Below, one piece after another: positions 17,437 through 26,313 of a stretch of DNA of 64,000 nucleotides (within the stretch, counting starts at the first letter, position 1; each line of letters opens with the position of its first letter). The DNA is taken from assembly GCF_026241105.1 (NCBI RefSeq), contig NZ_JAPFFT010000016.1, positions 48,290-112,289 on the forward strand, in the 5' to 3' direction. The DNA comes from Arthrobacter rhizophilus (lineage in GTDB: Bacteria > Actinomycetota > Actinomycetes > Actinomycetales > Micrococcaceae). A program made the position numbers and the translations under genes. The notes below the pieces were generated by a model. It saw nothing but the letters and a program-made list of their open reading frames with translations, had not been told where the DNA came from and did no database searches.

Positions 17437-17985
17437 GTGCGCGCTGACGCTCAACGTAACCGCGATCGAATCGTGGAGGTCGCGCGTGCCCTCTTCCGTG
17501 TCAAAGGCTTCGAATCGGTTTCGATGGACGAGATCGCCAAGGCGGCCGAGGTTGGCCCCGGCACGCTTTACCGCCACTTTCCGACCAAAGAGTCGCTGTA
17601 CGACGCGGTGCTGGAGGCTTGGGCGGAGAAAGTCAACGAGGCCGTCGAGCGAGCGCTCGCCCTCGACGCCCCGGCGCGCGAGCAGTTGGTGACCTGGTTG
17701 ACCGACTATGCGGCCATGCTGACAGAACACAAGGGTGCGGCCGCGCGGATCACTGCTGCGCTGGGCGATTCCGGGTCCCCGTTTGCAGCGAAGTGCCAGA
17801 CCTACCTCGGCGCCAATCAGCGCGTGATCGAGGCGTTGGACTCGGCCCTTCGCCCGGGAGTCGAGGCAATGCAAATCAGTCGGCTCGTGGGCGGCGTGGC
17901 CGCCGTCGTAGACAACAGCGAGCTTCCCGCCGACGCAGCAGCATCGATGCTCGCGATCGTCGCGGACGGACTGCTCGCCTCCTGA
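17437..17985 (+). CDS. TetR-family regulator
   Basis: This protein of about 182 residues has a classic N-terminal HTH ('RIVEVARALFRVKGFESVSMDEIAKAAEVGPGTLYRHFPTKESL' split across about 9-52). Its C-terminal domain resembles the SACE_7040 or TetR_C_21 types. The GTG at 17437 begins just ahead of the conserved 'RADAQRNRDRI'; an in-frame ATG at 17413 is the alternative. GGAAGG lies 10 bp ahead of the GTG. It presumably represses the divergent MFS exporter until a drug binds. Confidence 0.87.
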   Translation: MRADAQRNRDRIVEVARALFRVKGFESVSMDEIAKAAEVGPGTLYRHFPTKESLYDAVLEAWAEKVNEAVERALALDAPAREQLVTWLTDYAAMLTEHKGAAARITAALGDSGSPFAAKCQTYLGANQRVIEALDSALRPGVEAMQISRLVGGVAAVVDNSELPADAAASMLAIVADGLLAS

Positions 17986-18126
17986 CGCGCAGGCCCCAGC
18001 GCGGCGCTGAGTACCCCGGCGGCTGACCTGTACTCCAAGTGCAAAGCACCACTTACTCGCAATCTCGTTAACTAAGTCCAGTAGGGATCACTCACGGCTG
18101 CCCGGAAACGGCTCCGTAGCATCCAA

Positions 18127-18172
18127 AGTGAGCCGAAAACGAGGCTCACTGCCATTGTTTCGGGAAACAATG
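18127..18172 (+). promoter_or_regulatory. Two adjacent palindromes upstream of the secreted-protein gene
   Basis: AGTGAGCC pairs with GGCTCACT (18127-18134 with 18143-18150). Directly after it, CATTGTTTC-GG-GAAACAATG is perfect (18153-18172). They lie 50-95 bp before the start at 18223. They could be operators or a leader hairpin; the second resembles the palindromes bound by LacI- or TetR-type repressors. Confidence 0.4.
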
Positions 18173-18222
18173 TGCGGCAGTACCAACCCGTCTGGGTCCT
18201 GACCCTGCCGAGGATGCACATC

Positions 18223-19140
18223 ATGAAAACTGCAAAACTCATGGCCCTCACTTGCCTCCTTCTTGCAGGGGTAGCCACCCCGTTCTCCGCCGCGAACGCT
18301 GCACCGATGGAGGCTTCGGGCGTCGTATTGGGCAGCGACATATCCTGGCCCCAATGTGGGGGCGGAGTTCCTGCGGGCCAGGCGTTCGGGATTGTCGGAG
18401 TGAACGGCGGACGGCCCGGCACCGCGAATCCCTGTTTCGCCGAGCTGCTGGGCTGGGCCAGCAGCTCGGCGGGCGGCACGAGCCAACCCGCAGCCGCGGT
18501 GTATGTGAATACCGCCAATCCTGGACCGTTCGGAGCCGAGTGGTGGCCGGCATCCGATGCGGAGGTGGGCCTGGGCGGTCCCAACCCGTATGGGAGCTGC
18601 GACGGGACAGCTTCGGCGGCGTGTTCCTACCTCTACGGTTACGGCATGGCCTTCGACGACGTTATCCGGCACGGGGTACCCGACCCCGCCAAGCGCATGT
18701 GGTGGCTGGACGTGGAGACCGGGAATGCATGGTCTTGGGACACCGTGGCCAACGCCGCCGTCCTCGAGGGCATGACGGGATTTCTGCAAACCTTCGGCGC
18801 CCAGGTTGGCATCTATTCCACCTCCTACCAGTTCGGGCTCATCGCCGGCCGGCCTGGTCCGGGCAGCAGGCTGAACGGGCTGAAGAGCTGGCTTGCCGGA
18901 GCAACGTCACCGGAGTCCGCAGTGGAACTCTGCTCGGCCCCTCCGTTGACTGCCGGCGGAGTCGTTTCGCTCACCCAATTCACCACAGACTTCGACTACA
19001 ACTACTCGTGCATTCCGCCCGCACCGCCCCCGCCCCCTCCACCCGCGCCGGTAGTGGCCCCGCCGAAGCCGCCAACCCCAACGCTGACTACAGACGCCAA
19101 TGGGAAGCGGAAGCCGGTGGAAGCTGTAGCGCAGGGCTGA
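18223..19140 (+). CDS. Secreted DUF1906/GH25-like TIM-barrel protein with Pro-rich tail
   Basis: This protein of about 305 residues has a Sec signal peptide ('MKTAKLMALTCLLLAG ... AANA', cleavage near 26). Its single domain begins 'LGSDISWPQCGG' and contains 'YVNTANPG', 'WWLDVETGN' and 'VGIYSTSYQF', the strand motifs of glycoside-hydrolase-like DUF1906/GH25 barrels. A Pro-rich tail (about 265-290) could span or bind the cell wall. It is a paralogue of the gene at 26872. It probably acts on or binds cell-wall glycans outside the cell; activity is not shown. The start follows GAGG. Confidence 0.8.
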   Translation: MKTAKLMALTCLLLAGVATPFSAANAAPMEASGVVLGSDISWPQCGGGVPAGQAFGIVGVNGGRPGTANPCFAELLGWASSSAGGTSQPAAAVYVNTANPGPFGAEWWPASDAEVGLGGPNPYGSCDGTASAACSYLYGYGMAFDDVIRHGVPDPAKRMWWLDVETGNAWSWDTVANAAVLEGMTGFLQTFGAQVGIYSTSYQFGLIAGRPGPGSRLNGLKSWLAGATSPESAVELCSAPPLTAGGVVSLTQFTTDFDYNYSCIPPAPPPPPPPAPVVAPPKPPTPTLTTDANGKRKPVEAVAQG

Positions 19141-19208
19141 GGCCCCCGTGACGCCCGTGTCGCCCATCGTTTCGTGACCCAAGGCAACCATGGACCAGAC
19201 TTAGGGGC

Positions 19209-20576
19209 GTGACCAACAAACCCCGCCCCGGCCTAGCGATCGCTGCACTCAGTCTGGGGACGGCGCTGAATCCGCTGAACTCATCCATGATCGCGGTGGC
19301 GCTGGTGGTGCTTCGCGAGGACTTTGCGCTCGACGTCGCCACGGTCACCTGGGTGATCACGTCCTTCTACCTCGCCTCGGCGGCCGGCCAGCCGCTGATG
19401 GGCCGCCTCGCCGACCGTTTCGGTCCGCGGAAACTGTTCACCTTCGGCATGGCGGTGGTGGCCATTGCCTGCGCACTGGCTCCCTTCTCGCCGAACTTCG
19501 CACTGGTCTGCGTGGCCCGGGCGCTCATGGCGGTGGGGACCGCGACGGCGTACCCGTGCGCCGTCGTCATGGTTTCGGCACTGAGCCGGCAGGCGAACAT
19601 CAGCTCCACCCGACCCCTGGGGCGCATCCAGATGGCGAACACGTCGGCGGCTGCGGTGGGGCCCGTCGTCGGCGGCCTTTTGGTGAGTCTTGTTGGCTGG
19701 CAGGCGCTGTTCGCGATCAACGTGCCGATCTCGCTCCTGGCCCTGATTGTGGTGCGGAGAGTGGCGCCGCCCGACGTCGGACGCGAGAGCGGCAAGCTCT
19801 CCGTCCTCCTGCGCGATTCCGACATTCCGGGCATCCTGGCTTTCCTCGCCTCGCTCACGCTGGCGATGATGGCGCTGCTCAACGTGATGCCGGCCTACCG
19901 TTGGTGGTTCATCGCCGTCGCGGTTGTCATAGCGGGGTTGTTTGCGTGGCGCGAGTTGCGGTTCAGCCCGCCGTTCCTGGACCTGCGGCTGCTCGGCCGG
20001 AACCGGCCGCTGCTGCTGTTGTACCTGGGTTTCGCCGTGTTCAGCGCGGTCTATTACTTTGCGTTCTTCGGGCTTCCGCAGTTGCTGCAGCAGGCGGGAA
20101 AGTACGACGCCGGTGTGGTGGGCCTGCTGATGCTGCCCCTTGCTGCCATGTCAGTTTTCGTGACCCCGGTTGCGGTGCGGTTCATTGAGCGGTTCGGCGT
20201 TCGTTCCGTGATGATCGCCGGCGTCGTGCTTTTGGCCCTGGCGTCCGGGGCGCTGGGGATCCTGACTTTGTCCTTCTGGCCTCCGCTGGTGCTGGTGCTC
20301 ACGGCGCTGATGGGTGTCCCGTATGGCGTGGTCAGCACGGCGTCGAACCAGGGCCTGTATGTGTCCGCGCGGCCCCAGGACAGGGGAGTGGCCGCCGGGA
20401 TCTTCCAGACCTGCCGCTACATCGGGGCCATCACGGCCACGGTCCTCATTGGTGTGCTTTATGGGCCCGGCGTCAACCAGGCGAACTGGGGGCTCATGGT
20501 GCTGGTGATGCTGGGTCTGAGCGCGGTGGTGTTCGTGCTTGCGATGATGTGGCGGAAGCCGGATGCGGGGGGTTAG
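19209..20576 (+). CDS. MFS transporter, EmrB/QacA-like
   Basis: This 455-residue major facilitator has a first helix 'LGTALNPLNSSMIAVALVVL' and motif A 'PLMGRLADRFGPRKLF'. About 12-14 hydrophobic segments follow. It is a probable drug or metabolite exporter. The GTG at 19209 has a weak upstream GGGG. There is no adjacent regulator, unlike the first MFS gene. Confidence 0.88.
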   Translation: MTNKPRPGLAIAALSLGTALNPLNSSMIAVALVVLREDFALDVATVTWVITSFYLASAAGQPLMGRLADRFGPRKLFTFGMAVVAIACALAPFSPNFALVCVARALMAVGTATAYPCAVVMVSALSRQANISSTRPLGRIQMANTSAAAVGPVVGGLLVSLVGWQALFAINVPISLLALIVVRRVAPPDVGRESGKLSVLLRDSDIPGILAFLASLTLAMMALLNVMPAYRWWFIAVAVVIAGLFAWRELRFSPPFLDLRLLGRNRPLLLLYLGFAVFSAVYYFAFFGLPQLLQQAGKYDAGVVGLLMLPLAAMSVFVTPVAVRFIERFGVRSVMIAGVVLLALASGALGILTLSFWPPLVLVLTALMGVPYGVVSTASNQGLYVSARPQDRGVAAGIFQTCRYIGAITATVLIGVLYGPGVNQANWGLMVLVMLGLSAVVFVLAMMWRKPDAGG

Positions 20577-20617
20577 CAGACCATATTGACACCCCTATGA
20601 CGCCGGAATATGGTCTG
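20577..20617 (+). terminator. Inverted repeat after the MFS gene
   Basis: CAGACCATATT at 20577-20587 pairs perfectly with 20607-20617, with a 19-nt loop, immediately after the stop codon. Confidence 0.55.
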
Positions 20618-20787
20618 GCTTATCGAGGTTCGTGGTCTCGTTCTTAGTGATTTCGGCGCTGCCTTGGGGGAGCTCCGCTAGTCGATTGTTCGCCGTGGCC
20701 GTCGCCTTTGCGCCGGGGATGGCGCCCGGGCTCGGGATGTAGGTTCAGGGGAAAAATGGGACGGTCTCATTCATTAAGGAGCTGGAA

Positions 20788-21204
20788 ATGGCTAATGGCA
20801 CTGGACTGCTCGAGCGTTTTTACAAAGAAATCATCGAGGGCGGGAATCTCGATCTCATTGATGAGCTGACGGTGGACGACTTCGTCGATCACGAACAGGC
20901 TCTTCCCGGGCAACCGCCCGGCAAGGATGGCGTTCGGTACTTCGTCAACGCCGTCCGGGCGGCGTTCCCGGATATCAAGATCAAGACGATCGAGCCGACG
21001 TTGGCTGACGGAAACCTGGAGGCCTGCCACGTGATTCTGACGGGCACTCACAGTGGGGACATGGCGGGAGTTCCAGCAACGGGCAACAGCGTCGAATTCG
21101 ACGGCACTGACATTATCCGCGTTGAGGACGGCAAAGTGGCTGAGCATTGGGGAACCACGAACAACCTGAGCCTCATGCAGCAGATCGGCGCCATACCGCA
21201 ATAG
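20788..21204 (+). CDS. SnoaL-like ester cyclase
   Basis: This 138-residue NTF2-fold protein of the SnoaL-like polyketide cyclase/ester cyclase family has 'FYKEIIEGGNLDLIDELTVDDFVDH', 'FPDIKIKTIE' and 'EFDGTDIIRVEDGKVAEHWG', which are standard for the group. AAGGAGCTGGAA precedes the start. These proteins are usually stand-alone and of unknown substrate. Confidence 0.87.
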   Translation: MANGTGLLERFYKEIIEGGNLDLIDELTVDDFVDHEQALPGQPPGKDGVRYFVNAVRAAFPDIKIKTIEPTLADGNLEACHVILTGTHSGDMAGVPATGNSVEFDGTDIIRVEDGKVAEHWGTTNNLSLMQQIGAIPQ

Positions 21205-21207
21205 CGT

Positions 21208-21239
21208 CTCCCGCCCGCGCTCCTAGCAGCGGGCGGGAG
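21208..21239 (+). terminator. Terminator after the ester cyclase gene
   Basis: CTCCCGCCCGC at 21208-21218 pairs perfectly with 21229-21239. A second 9-bp inverted repeat, GGGAGTGGC/GCCACTCCC, follows at 21245-21276. Together they separate the convergent ester cyclase and toxin genes. Confidence 0.7.
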
Positions 21240-21325
21240 GCACTGGGAGTGGCACTGGTTCGCTGGCGCCACTCCCATTTGTGCGCCCGAAAGTCGAGTC
21301 TCTTTTAGTTGCCGCCTGTCAGCGA

Positions 21326-22102
21326 CTACCTCACCGAAGGGATGTGCGCATTGATCAGCGCCGAGAGACGCGCGGGCTGACGCACGGCCGCACCTGCTTT
21401 GATGAAGCCCCTTTCGAGCCTGTCCCTCACCAGGTGCAGGGCGAATGCTGCATCCTTGCGGGAGCCGCGTTCTGCTCTCCGACTGTCGTCGAAACCCCAC
21501 CCGGAGAGATTGACCTTGTGCCGCTGGGTGATTTCCAGCAGCGAGGAAATATCGGTGAGATCTTTCTCCGAGGCCCGGGACTTCCAAGCGAGTGCCTTCA
21601 GGATCAGTGCAGATTCCACGTTCGGAACAGGGACCGTGAATTCCATATCAGTGCCGTTTCTGAGCAGGACTTTGGCATCCACGAGGAGCGGCGAAGCGGT
21701 GAGCGCGAATCCGAGTCCGGGGATGGCATCGAATCCGCGCCCGTTCACTTGTTCGGGCTCGCCGACGGTGCCGTGCGGGATGAGGAGGTCGACGGCCCTC
21801 TCCCCGCCAGCTGGGTCCTTCTTGACATAGCGGTTGCCCGAGGTGGCCTCGTACCCGCTGCCGAGTAGGTGCAAGTGAAGATCCTGACCCACCGCTGTGG
21901 CGCGGTCGATGCCTGCGTCGGCGTCGGCCGTGCTCCGTTCTGTGGCCTCTGGTGTCGGGTAGACATGGATGAGCAGCTGAACCATGTGTCCGCCAACGAT
22001 TCGGTAGGTCCGTGGATCCAGGCCGGAAGCGGCGACATCAGCGAGGGCAAGGTACCCGAGGTCAGCCGCGTTGGACGTCGAGATGACGCTGATGGCCGTC
22101 AA
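21326..22102 (-). CDS. AbiEii/MenT-like nucleotidyltransferase toxin
   Basis: This 258-residue protein has a DNA-polymerase-beta-like nucleotidyltransferase layout: 'YRIVGGHMVQLL' (GG(H) motif), then 'TADADAGID' giving the DxD metal ligands. The distal 'VPVPNVESALILKALAWKSRASEKDLTDI' is characteristic of AbiEii/AbiGii proteins. These are type IV-class toxins; mycobacterial MenT members add nucleotides to tRNA. The ATG overlaps the stop of the partner gene as ATGA. The partner is probably the antitoxin. Confidence 0.8.
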   Translation of the reverse strand: MTAISVISTSNAADLGYLALADVAASGLDPRTYRIVGGHMVQLLIHVYPTPEATERSTADADAGIDRATAVGQDLHLHLLGSGYEATSGNRYVKKDPAGGERAVDLLIPHGTVGEPEQVNGRGFDAIPGLGFALTASPLLVDAKVLLRNGTDMEFTVPVPNVESALILKALAWKSRASEKDLTDISSLLEITQRHKVNLSGWGFDDSRRAERGSRKDAAFALHLVRDRLERGFIKAGAAVRQPARLSALINAHIPSVR

Positions 22103-23088
22103 TGCGCGGCACCGCTGAGTATGGCATCGCGCAGATGCTTCACGGCGTCGGGTGCGTCAGGTGCCTCGTTCTGGGTGAGATCCCACAGAGTCAGAAGCGG
22201 ATCTGCGAGGGGCAGGCCTTCGTGCTCAGCGACTGACGCTGTGAGCCACAGCGTCAGGTCTTCCGGGGTTACTGCGATAAGTGTCGCCTCATCGCGCGAG
22301 GCAGGACTGAACCCTGCGTCATTGAAATCCACGAATTCGCGCAGGTAGATGGTGGCACGGTCGGGCAGACGCCAGGGGGCATAGATATCGGCCGCCACGT
22401 CGCCGGACACGAGCGGCTTGGCGCCCATCTCCTCGGCGTACTGAATCGCTTCCCGCAGCTGTTCGTCCAGCGAGCGCAGGCTGTACCAATAGCTCGTTGC
22501 CCCGCGCGGACCTGGGTACAGCTTGAGCAGATAGTCCAGGAGCTGTGTCTTGTCTCTGGCGAACCAGCCGGATTCATTTTTGGCGACCCATGTGTCGAAC
22601 AGTTTGAGGTTCTTTGTCACTGCCGGTTGGCTGATGCCCGCTTCATGTGCCAGCACGCGCTGGATCTGAGGTTCTGTGGAGAGAAGCAATGAGCGCAACA
22701 GAGCATACCGGCCCCAGGCAGGCTTTCCCTGAGAAGGGGTTGGCTTTGGGGCGGCCGGCTCAGTGCCGCCGAGCAGCAGTTCTCTGCCCCCGATCATGAC
22801 GGAAGGCGGCTCGACGGCGATCATGTCGAGGGCATCGCGCGCCGCTGCTGCGGTAACGTGCCGACTCGGCCTGTGAGTGATGACCAAATAGTGTTCCCGG
22901 CCTTCCTGTCGCTCCAGGTAACCGGCTGTCATGCTTGGCGTCGGGGGAATAGAAGCAACCTTGACGTTCACCACACGCGTCGAGCCGTCGGGCAGGGTCA
23001 GGGAGAGATCCTTGAGGTTGCCGCCGGATATTTGGACGCCCGCCTGCCTCAGCAACCGGAGCGCGATGGAGAGAGTTTCCTCTTGCAT
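22099..23088 (-). CDS. Winged-helix AbiEi/MenA-like antitoxin
   Basis: This 329-residue cytosolic protein carries a winged helix in its middle ('LLSTEPQIQRVLAHEAGISQPAVTKNLKLF', about 132-162). A C-terminal domain with 'GAKPLVSGDVAADIYAPWRLPDRATIYL' follows, as found in large AbiEi/MenA-type antitoxins such as those paired with MenT2 and MenT4. It is the first gene of a two-gene operon with the nucleotidyltransferase and likely represses it through the palindrome upstream. The ATG at 23088 lacks a strong Shine-Dalgarno. Confidence 0.7.
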   Translation of the reverse strand: MQEETLSIALRLLRQAGVQISGGNLKDLSLTLPDGSTRVVNVKVASIPPTPSMTAGYLERQEGREHYLVITHRPSRHVTAAAARDALDMIAVEPPSVMIGGRELLLGGTEPAAPKPTPSQGKPAWGRYALLRSLLLSTEPQIQRVLAHEAGISQPAVTKNLKLFDTWVAKNESGWFARDKTQLLDYLLKLYPGPRGATSYWYSLRSLDEQLREAIQYAEEMGAKPLVSGDVAADIYAPWRLPDRATIYLREFVDFNDAGFSPASRDEATLIAVTPEDLTLWLTASVAEHEGLPLADPLLTLWDLTQNEAPDAPDAVKHLRDAILSGAAH

Positions 23089-23125
23089 GCCGTGCGTGCT
23101 CCAATCTAATTGTGTTCTCTGTCAA

Positions 23126-23159
23126 ATAACCATAAACGGAAAATTCTGTTTTTGGTTAT
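23126..23159 (-). promoter_or_regulatory. Putative operator of the toxin-antitoxin operon
   Basis: ATAACCATAAAC (23126-23137) and GTTTTTGGTTAT (23148-23159) form a 12-bp inverted repeat with 11 matches, in an AT-rich stretch 40-70 bp ahead of the antitoxin start. Antitoxins of this class bind such repeats. Binding here is inferred. Confidence 0.6.
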
Positions 23160-23296
23160 AAGTCGGCCAGCGGACGCCTGACAACTCGATGGGAGTTCCC
23201 CGTGGGCCAAGCCGGAATCCTTGACTTCATGGTGAGGCTCAACAAGGGTGGAGGGGATCGATCCAAGCGAAATTCTTTCGAATCAGGAGATCCACT

Positions 23297-23860
23297 ATGA
23301 CTCTTCCCAAAGGTCTGACTTCCGGCGTCTGGTTGCTGGACATGTCCCACAGCGAGATTGGTTTCAGCGTCAGGCACGCTGGCATCAGCAAGGTCCGCGG
23401 CCGTTTCACGGAGGCTAATGCGGAGGCCCGGGTGCGCGAGTCCCTGGCCGACGCGTCCCTCCACGCAACCGTCAAGACCGCGAGCTTCGACTCCGGCGAC
23501 GCCAACCGCGACGGCCACGTCCGCGGCGCTGACTTTTTCGACGTCGAGACGTTCCCGGAGATGACCTTCCGGGCCACCAGTGTGGAGGGCGACGGCGATG
23601 ACTACACTCTCACGGGCGATCTCACCATCCGCGGGATCACCAAGCCCGTGGAGCTGGAAGTGGAGTTCACCGGCGTCGCTGTTGATCCTTTCGGCGCCAC
23701 TCGCGCCGGGTTCTCCGCCGAAACCGAGATCAGCCGGAAGGACTTCGGACTGACCTGGAACGCAGCTTTGGAGACCGGCGGTTTCCTGGTGAGCGACAAG
23801 GTGAAGATCAACCTTGAGGCTGCTTTGGTCAAGCAGGCCGAGCCTGCGGCCGCTGAATAG
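23297..23860 (+). CDS. YceI-family lipocalin-like protein
   Basis: This 187-residue YceI domain protein has 'GVWLLDMSHSEIGFSVRHAGISKVRGRF', 'TASFDSGDANRDGHVRGADFFDVETFP' and 'DLTIRGITKPVELEVEF'. It forms a beta-barrel that binds polyisoprenoid lipids in known members. There is no signal peptide, so it is cytosolic here. TCAGGAGA precedes the ATG. It lies 36 bp ahead of the molybdoenzyme gene and may be cotranscribed with it. Confidence 0.9.
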   Translation: MTLPKGLTSGVWLLDMSHSEIGFSVRHAGISKVRGRFTEANAEARVRESLADASLHATVKTASFDSGDANRDGHVRGADFFDVETFPEMTFRATSVEGDGDDYTLTGDLTIRGITKPVELEVEFTGVAVDPFGATRAGFSAETEISRKDFGLTWNAALETGGFLVSDKVKINLEAALVKQAEPAAAE

Positions 23861-23896
23861 GCCACGGAAGCCCGGGTAGGAAAGGAACTGCAGAGC

Positions 23897-26200
23897 ATGT
23901 CACCCAAAACCCCGCCCGCTGAAGAAGCAGACGAAAGCGTCGTCGTCGTCGAGGGCGGTCCGAAATCCTGGGCCGCCGGCATTCCCGGCGTTTATCACTC
24001 CATGAAGCCCGCGTTTGAGCAGATGGGCGTCCAGCGAGCGGGAAAAACCTTGCTGGCGATGAACCAGAAAGACGGCTTCGACTGTATGAGCTGCGCGTGG
24101 CCGGACCCGGATCATCGCAAGACTTTCGAGTTTTGCGAGAACGGTGCCAAGGCCGTCACGTGGGAGGCCACGCCGGTCCTGGTAGAGCCGGGGTTTTGGG
24201 CGGAGCATAGCCTCAGCGAGCTCCGGGGCAAGTCCGAGTACTGGCTGGGGATGCAGGGGCGCCTCACTGAGCCGGTGTACAAACCGGCCGGTGAGGACCA
24301 CTACCATCCCGTCGGATGGGACGAGGCATTCTCCATCATCGCCGGGAGGCTGAAGGAGCTGGAAAGCCCGGACCAAGCAACCTTTTACACGAGTGGACGG
24401 ACGTCCAACGAGGCTGCTTTCGCCTACCAGCTTTTCGTCCGTGCTTATGGCACCAATAACTTGCCGGACTGTTCCAACATGTGCCACGAGTCCTCGGGCT
24501 GGGGCATGGGGCAGACCATCGGCATCGGCAAGGCCACCATTTCCTATGACGACTTCGCCAAGGCGGATTTGATCATCGTGATGGGCCAGAATCCCGGAAC
24601 CAACCACCCGCGCATGCTCACGGCACTGGAGGAGGCCAAGGATGCCGGCGGCCACATCGTTGCGGTCAATCCGCTGCCGGAAGCCGGGCTGCGGCGCTAC
24701 AAGAATCCGCAGCGGATCAGGGGAGTGATCGGCCACGGAACACAGATAGCGGACCAGTTCCTGCAGATCCGCATTGGTGGGGACATGGCCCTGCTGCAGG
24801 CCGTTTCGAAGCGGGTGTTGGATGCCGAGGCGAAGAACCCCGGAACCGTGCTTGACCATGACTTCCTGGAGAAGCATTGCCATGGCCTCGAGGAACTCAA
24901 GGAGCACCTGTCACAGCTGGACGAAGAGGCCGTGCTCCTGGCCACTGGACTGCGTTCGGAGGAGATCGATGAGCTGGCGCAGCGATATCTGAGCGCGGAG
25001 AAGGTCATCATCACGTGGGCAATGGGCATCACGCAGCAGAAAAAGGGTGTCGCCACAATCAAGGAGATCATCAACCTGTTGCTGCTCCGGGGGAACATCG
25101 GGAAACCCGGTGCGGGGGCGTCGCCCATCCGCGGACACAGCAATGTCCAAGGGGACCGCACCATGGGCATCTGGGAGCAGATGCCGCCGGCATTCATAGA
25201 GGCGCTCGGCAAGGAATTCGATTTCGAGCCGCCCAGCGAACACGGCGTGGACGCCGTCGAAAGTATCCGGAGGATGCGCGACGGCGGGATCAAGGTTTTC
25301 GTCGGGTTGGGAGGCAATCTGGTGGGCGCCATTTCGGACAGCCACGTCGCTGAAGCCGCGATGGCGAACACCGAACTTTCGGTCCAGATTTCCACCAAGC
25401 TCAACCGTTCGCACGCCGTGACCGGAAAGGAAGCCTTGATTCTGCCGACCCTGGGCCGCACCGAGATCGACATGCAGGAATCCGGTCCGCAGTTCGTGTC
25501 GGTCGAGGACACTGTGTGTGCTGTACACGCCTCCCACGGTACGGTTCAACCGGTAGCGCCCAAGCTTCTTTCCGAGGTGGCGATCGTCAGCAGGATGGCC
25601 GCCGCAGTGGTGGGAGACAGGGTCCACGTCGACTGGGCCGGGTTCGAGCACGACTACGATCTCATCCGCGAGCATATCTCCCACGTGGTGGCGGGCTGCG
25701 AGGACTACAACACCAAGATCCGCCGGAAGGGCGGCTTCGTCCTGCCCAACGGACCGCGGGATTCGCGCACGTTCCCCACCCCCACCGGGAAGGCGATGCT
25801 GACGGTCAACCATTTGGAGCATGTCGAGCGCCCGGAACGGACCCTCATCCTGCAGTCCATGCGTTCGCATGACCAGTTCAACACCACCATCTACGGGCAT
25901 GCCGACCGCTACCGGGGCATCAAGAAGGGCCGGGACGTGGTGTTTGTGAGCCCGGAGGACCTCGCGGAGCTCGGTCTTGGCGACGGCCAGCGCGTGGACG
26001 TCCACGGCGTCTATGAGGACGGCTCCGAGCGGGTCATGCGGAACATCCAAGTGGTGTCGTATCCGACGGCGCGCGGCTGCGCAGCTGCCTACTATCCGGA
26101 AGCCAACGTGCTGGTTCCCCTCGAGAGTGTGGCCGAGGGCAGCCAGACACCGGTTTCGAAGGCAGTGATTGTCAGGCTGGAGCCGAGTACGGCTGCTTAA
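23897..26200 (+). CDS. FdhF/YdeP-family molybdopterin oxidoreductase
   Basis: This 767-residue protein is a molybdopterin-dependent oxidoreductase of the YdeP/formate dehydrogenase-like group. N-terminal Cys residues in 'DGFDCMSCAWPDPDHRK' may hold an Fe-S cluster. Following domains contain 'TSGRTSNEAAFAYQLF', 'GQNPGTNHPRML' and 'GAGASPIRGHSNVQGDRT', and the C-terminal cofactor-binding domain has 'MRSHDQFNTTIYG'. The electron donor and acceptor are unknown; relatives are linked to acid or nitrosative stress. A DUF6457 gene follows on the other strand. Confidence 0.92.
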   Translation: MSPKTPPAEEADESVVVVEGGPKSWAAGIPGVYHSMKPAFEQMGVQRAGKTLLAMNQKDGFDCMSCAWPDPDHRKTFEFCENGAKAVTWEATPVLVEPGFWAEHSLSELRGKSEYWLGMQGRLTEPVYKPAGEDHYHPVGWDEAFSIIAGRLKELESPDQATFYTSGRTSNEAAFAYQLFVRAYGTNNLPDCSNMCHESSGWGMGQTIGIGKATISYDDFAKADLIIVMGQNPGTNHPRMLTALEEAKDAGGHIVAVNPLPEAGLRRYKNPQRIRGVIGHGTQIADQFLQIRIGGDMALLQAVSKRVLDAEAKNPGTVLDHDFLEKHCHGLEELKEHLSQLDEEAVLLATGLRSEEIDELAQRYLSAEKVIITWAMGITQQKKGVATIKEIINLLLLRGNIGKPGAGASPIRGHSNVQGDRTMGIWEQMPPAFIEALGKEFDFEPPSEHGVDAVESIRRMRDGGIKVFVGLGGNLVGAISDSHVAEAAMANTELSVQISTKLNRSHAVTGKEALILPTLGRTEIDMQESGPQFVSVEDTVCAVHASHGTVQPVAPKLLSEVAIVSRMAAAVVGDRVHVDWAGFEHDYDLIREHISHVVAGCEDYNTKIRRKGGFVLPNGPRDSRTFPTPTGKAMLTVNHLEHVERPERTLILQSMRSHDQFNTTIYGHADRYRGIKKGRDVVFVSPEDLAELGLGDGQRVDVHGVYEDGSERVMRNIQVVSYPTARGCAAAYYPEANVLVPLESVAEGSQTPVSKAVIVRLEPSTAA

Positions 26201-26207
26201 GCCAGTT

Positions 26208-26240
26208 GGGCGGCGCCTTTGGGGCGCCGCCCATTTTTCC
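26208..26240 (+). terminator. Rho-independent terminator after the molybdoenzyme gene
   Basis: GGGCGGCGCC (26208-26217) pairs perfectly with GGCGCCGCCC (26223-26232), with a 5-nt loop, followed by ATTTTTCC. This is a textbook intrinsic terminator. Confidence 0.9.
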
Positions 26241-26267
26241 TGGTACTTACCGGTGGTGACTTGCTGC

Positions 26268-26313
26268 GCTGTGACTTTACGGTGCCGTGACTTTTACGGT
26301 GCCGTGACTTTAC
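26268..26313 (+). repeat. Three tandem copies of a 16-17 bp unit
   Basis: The unit GCYGTGACTTT(T)ACGGT occurs at 26268-26283 and 26284-26300, and partially at 26301-26313. It abuts the stop of the DUF6457 gene and may have arisen by slippage. Confidence 0.7.

Noticed and set aside
24911..26050. Long minus-strand frame opposite the molybdoenzyme gene
   Set aside because: It is antisense to a certain gene, with composition of a shadow frame and no Shine-Dalgarno.
26268..26313. Possible CRISPR-like repeats
   Set aside because: Units are 16-17 bp, directly tandem and without spacers, so it is a simple tandem repeat.
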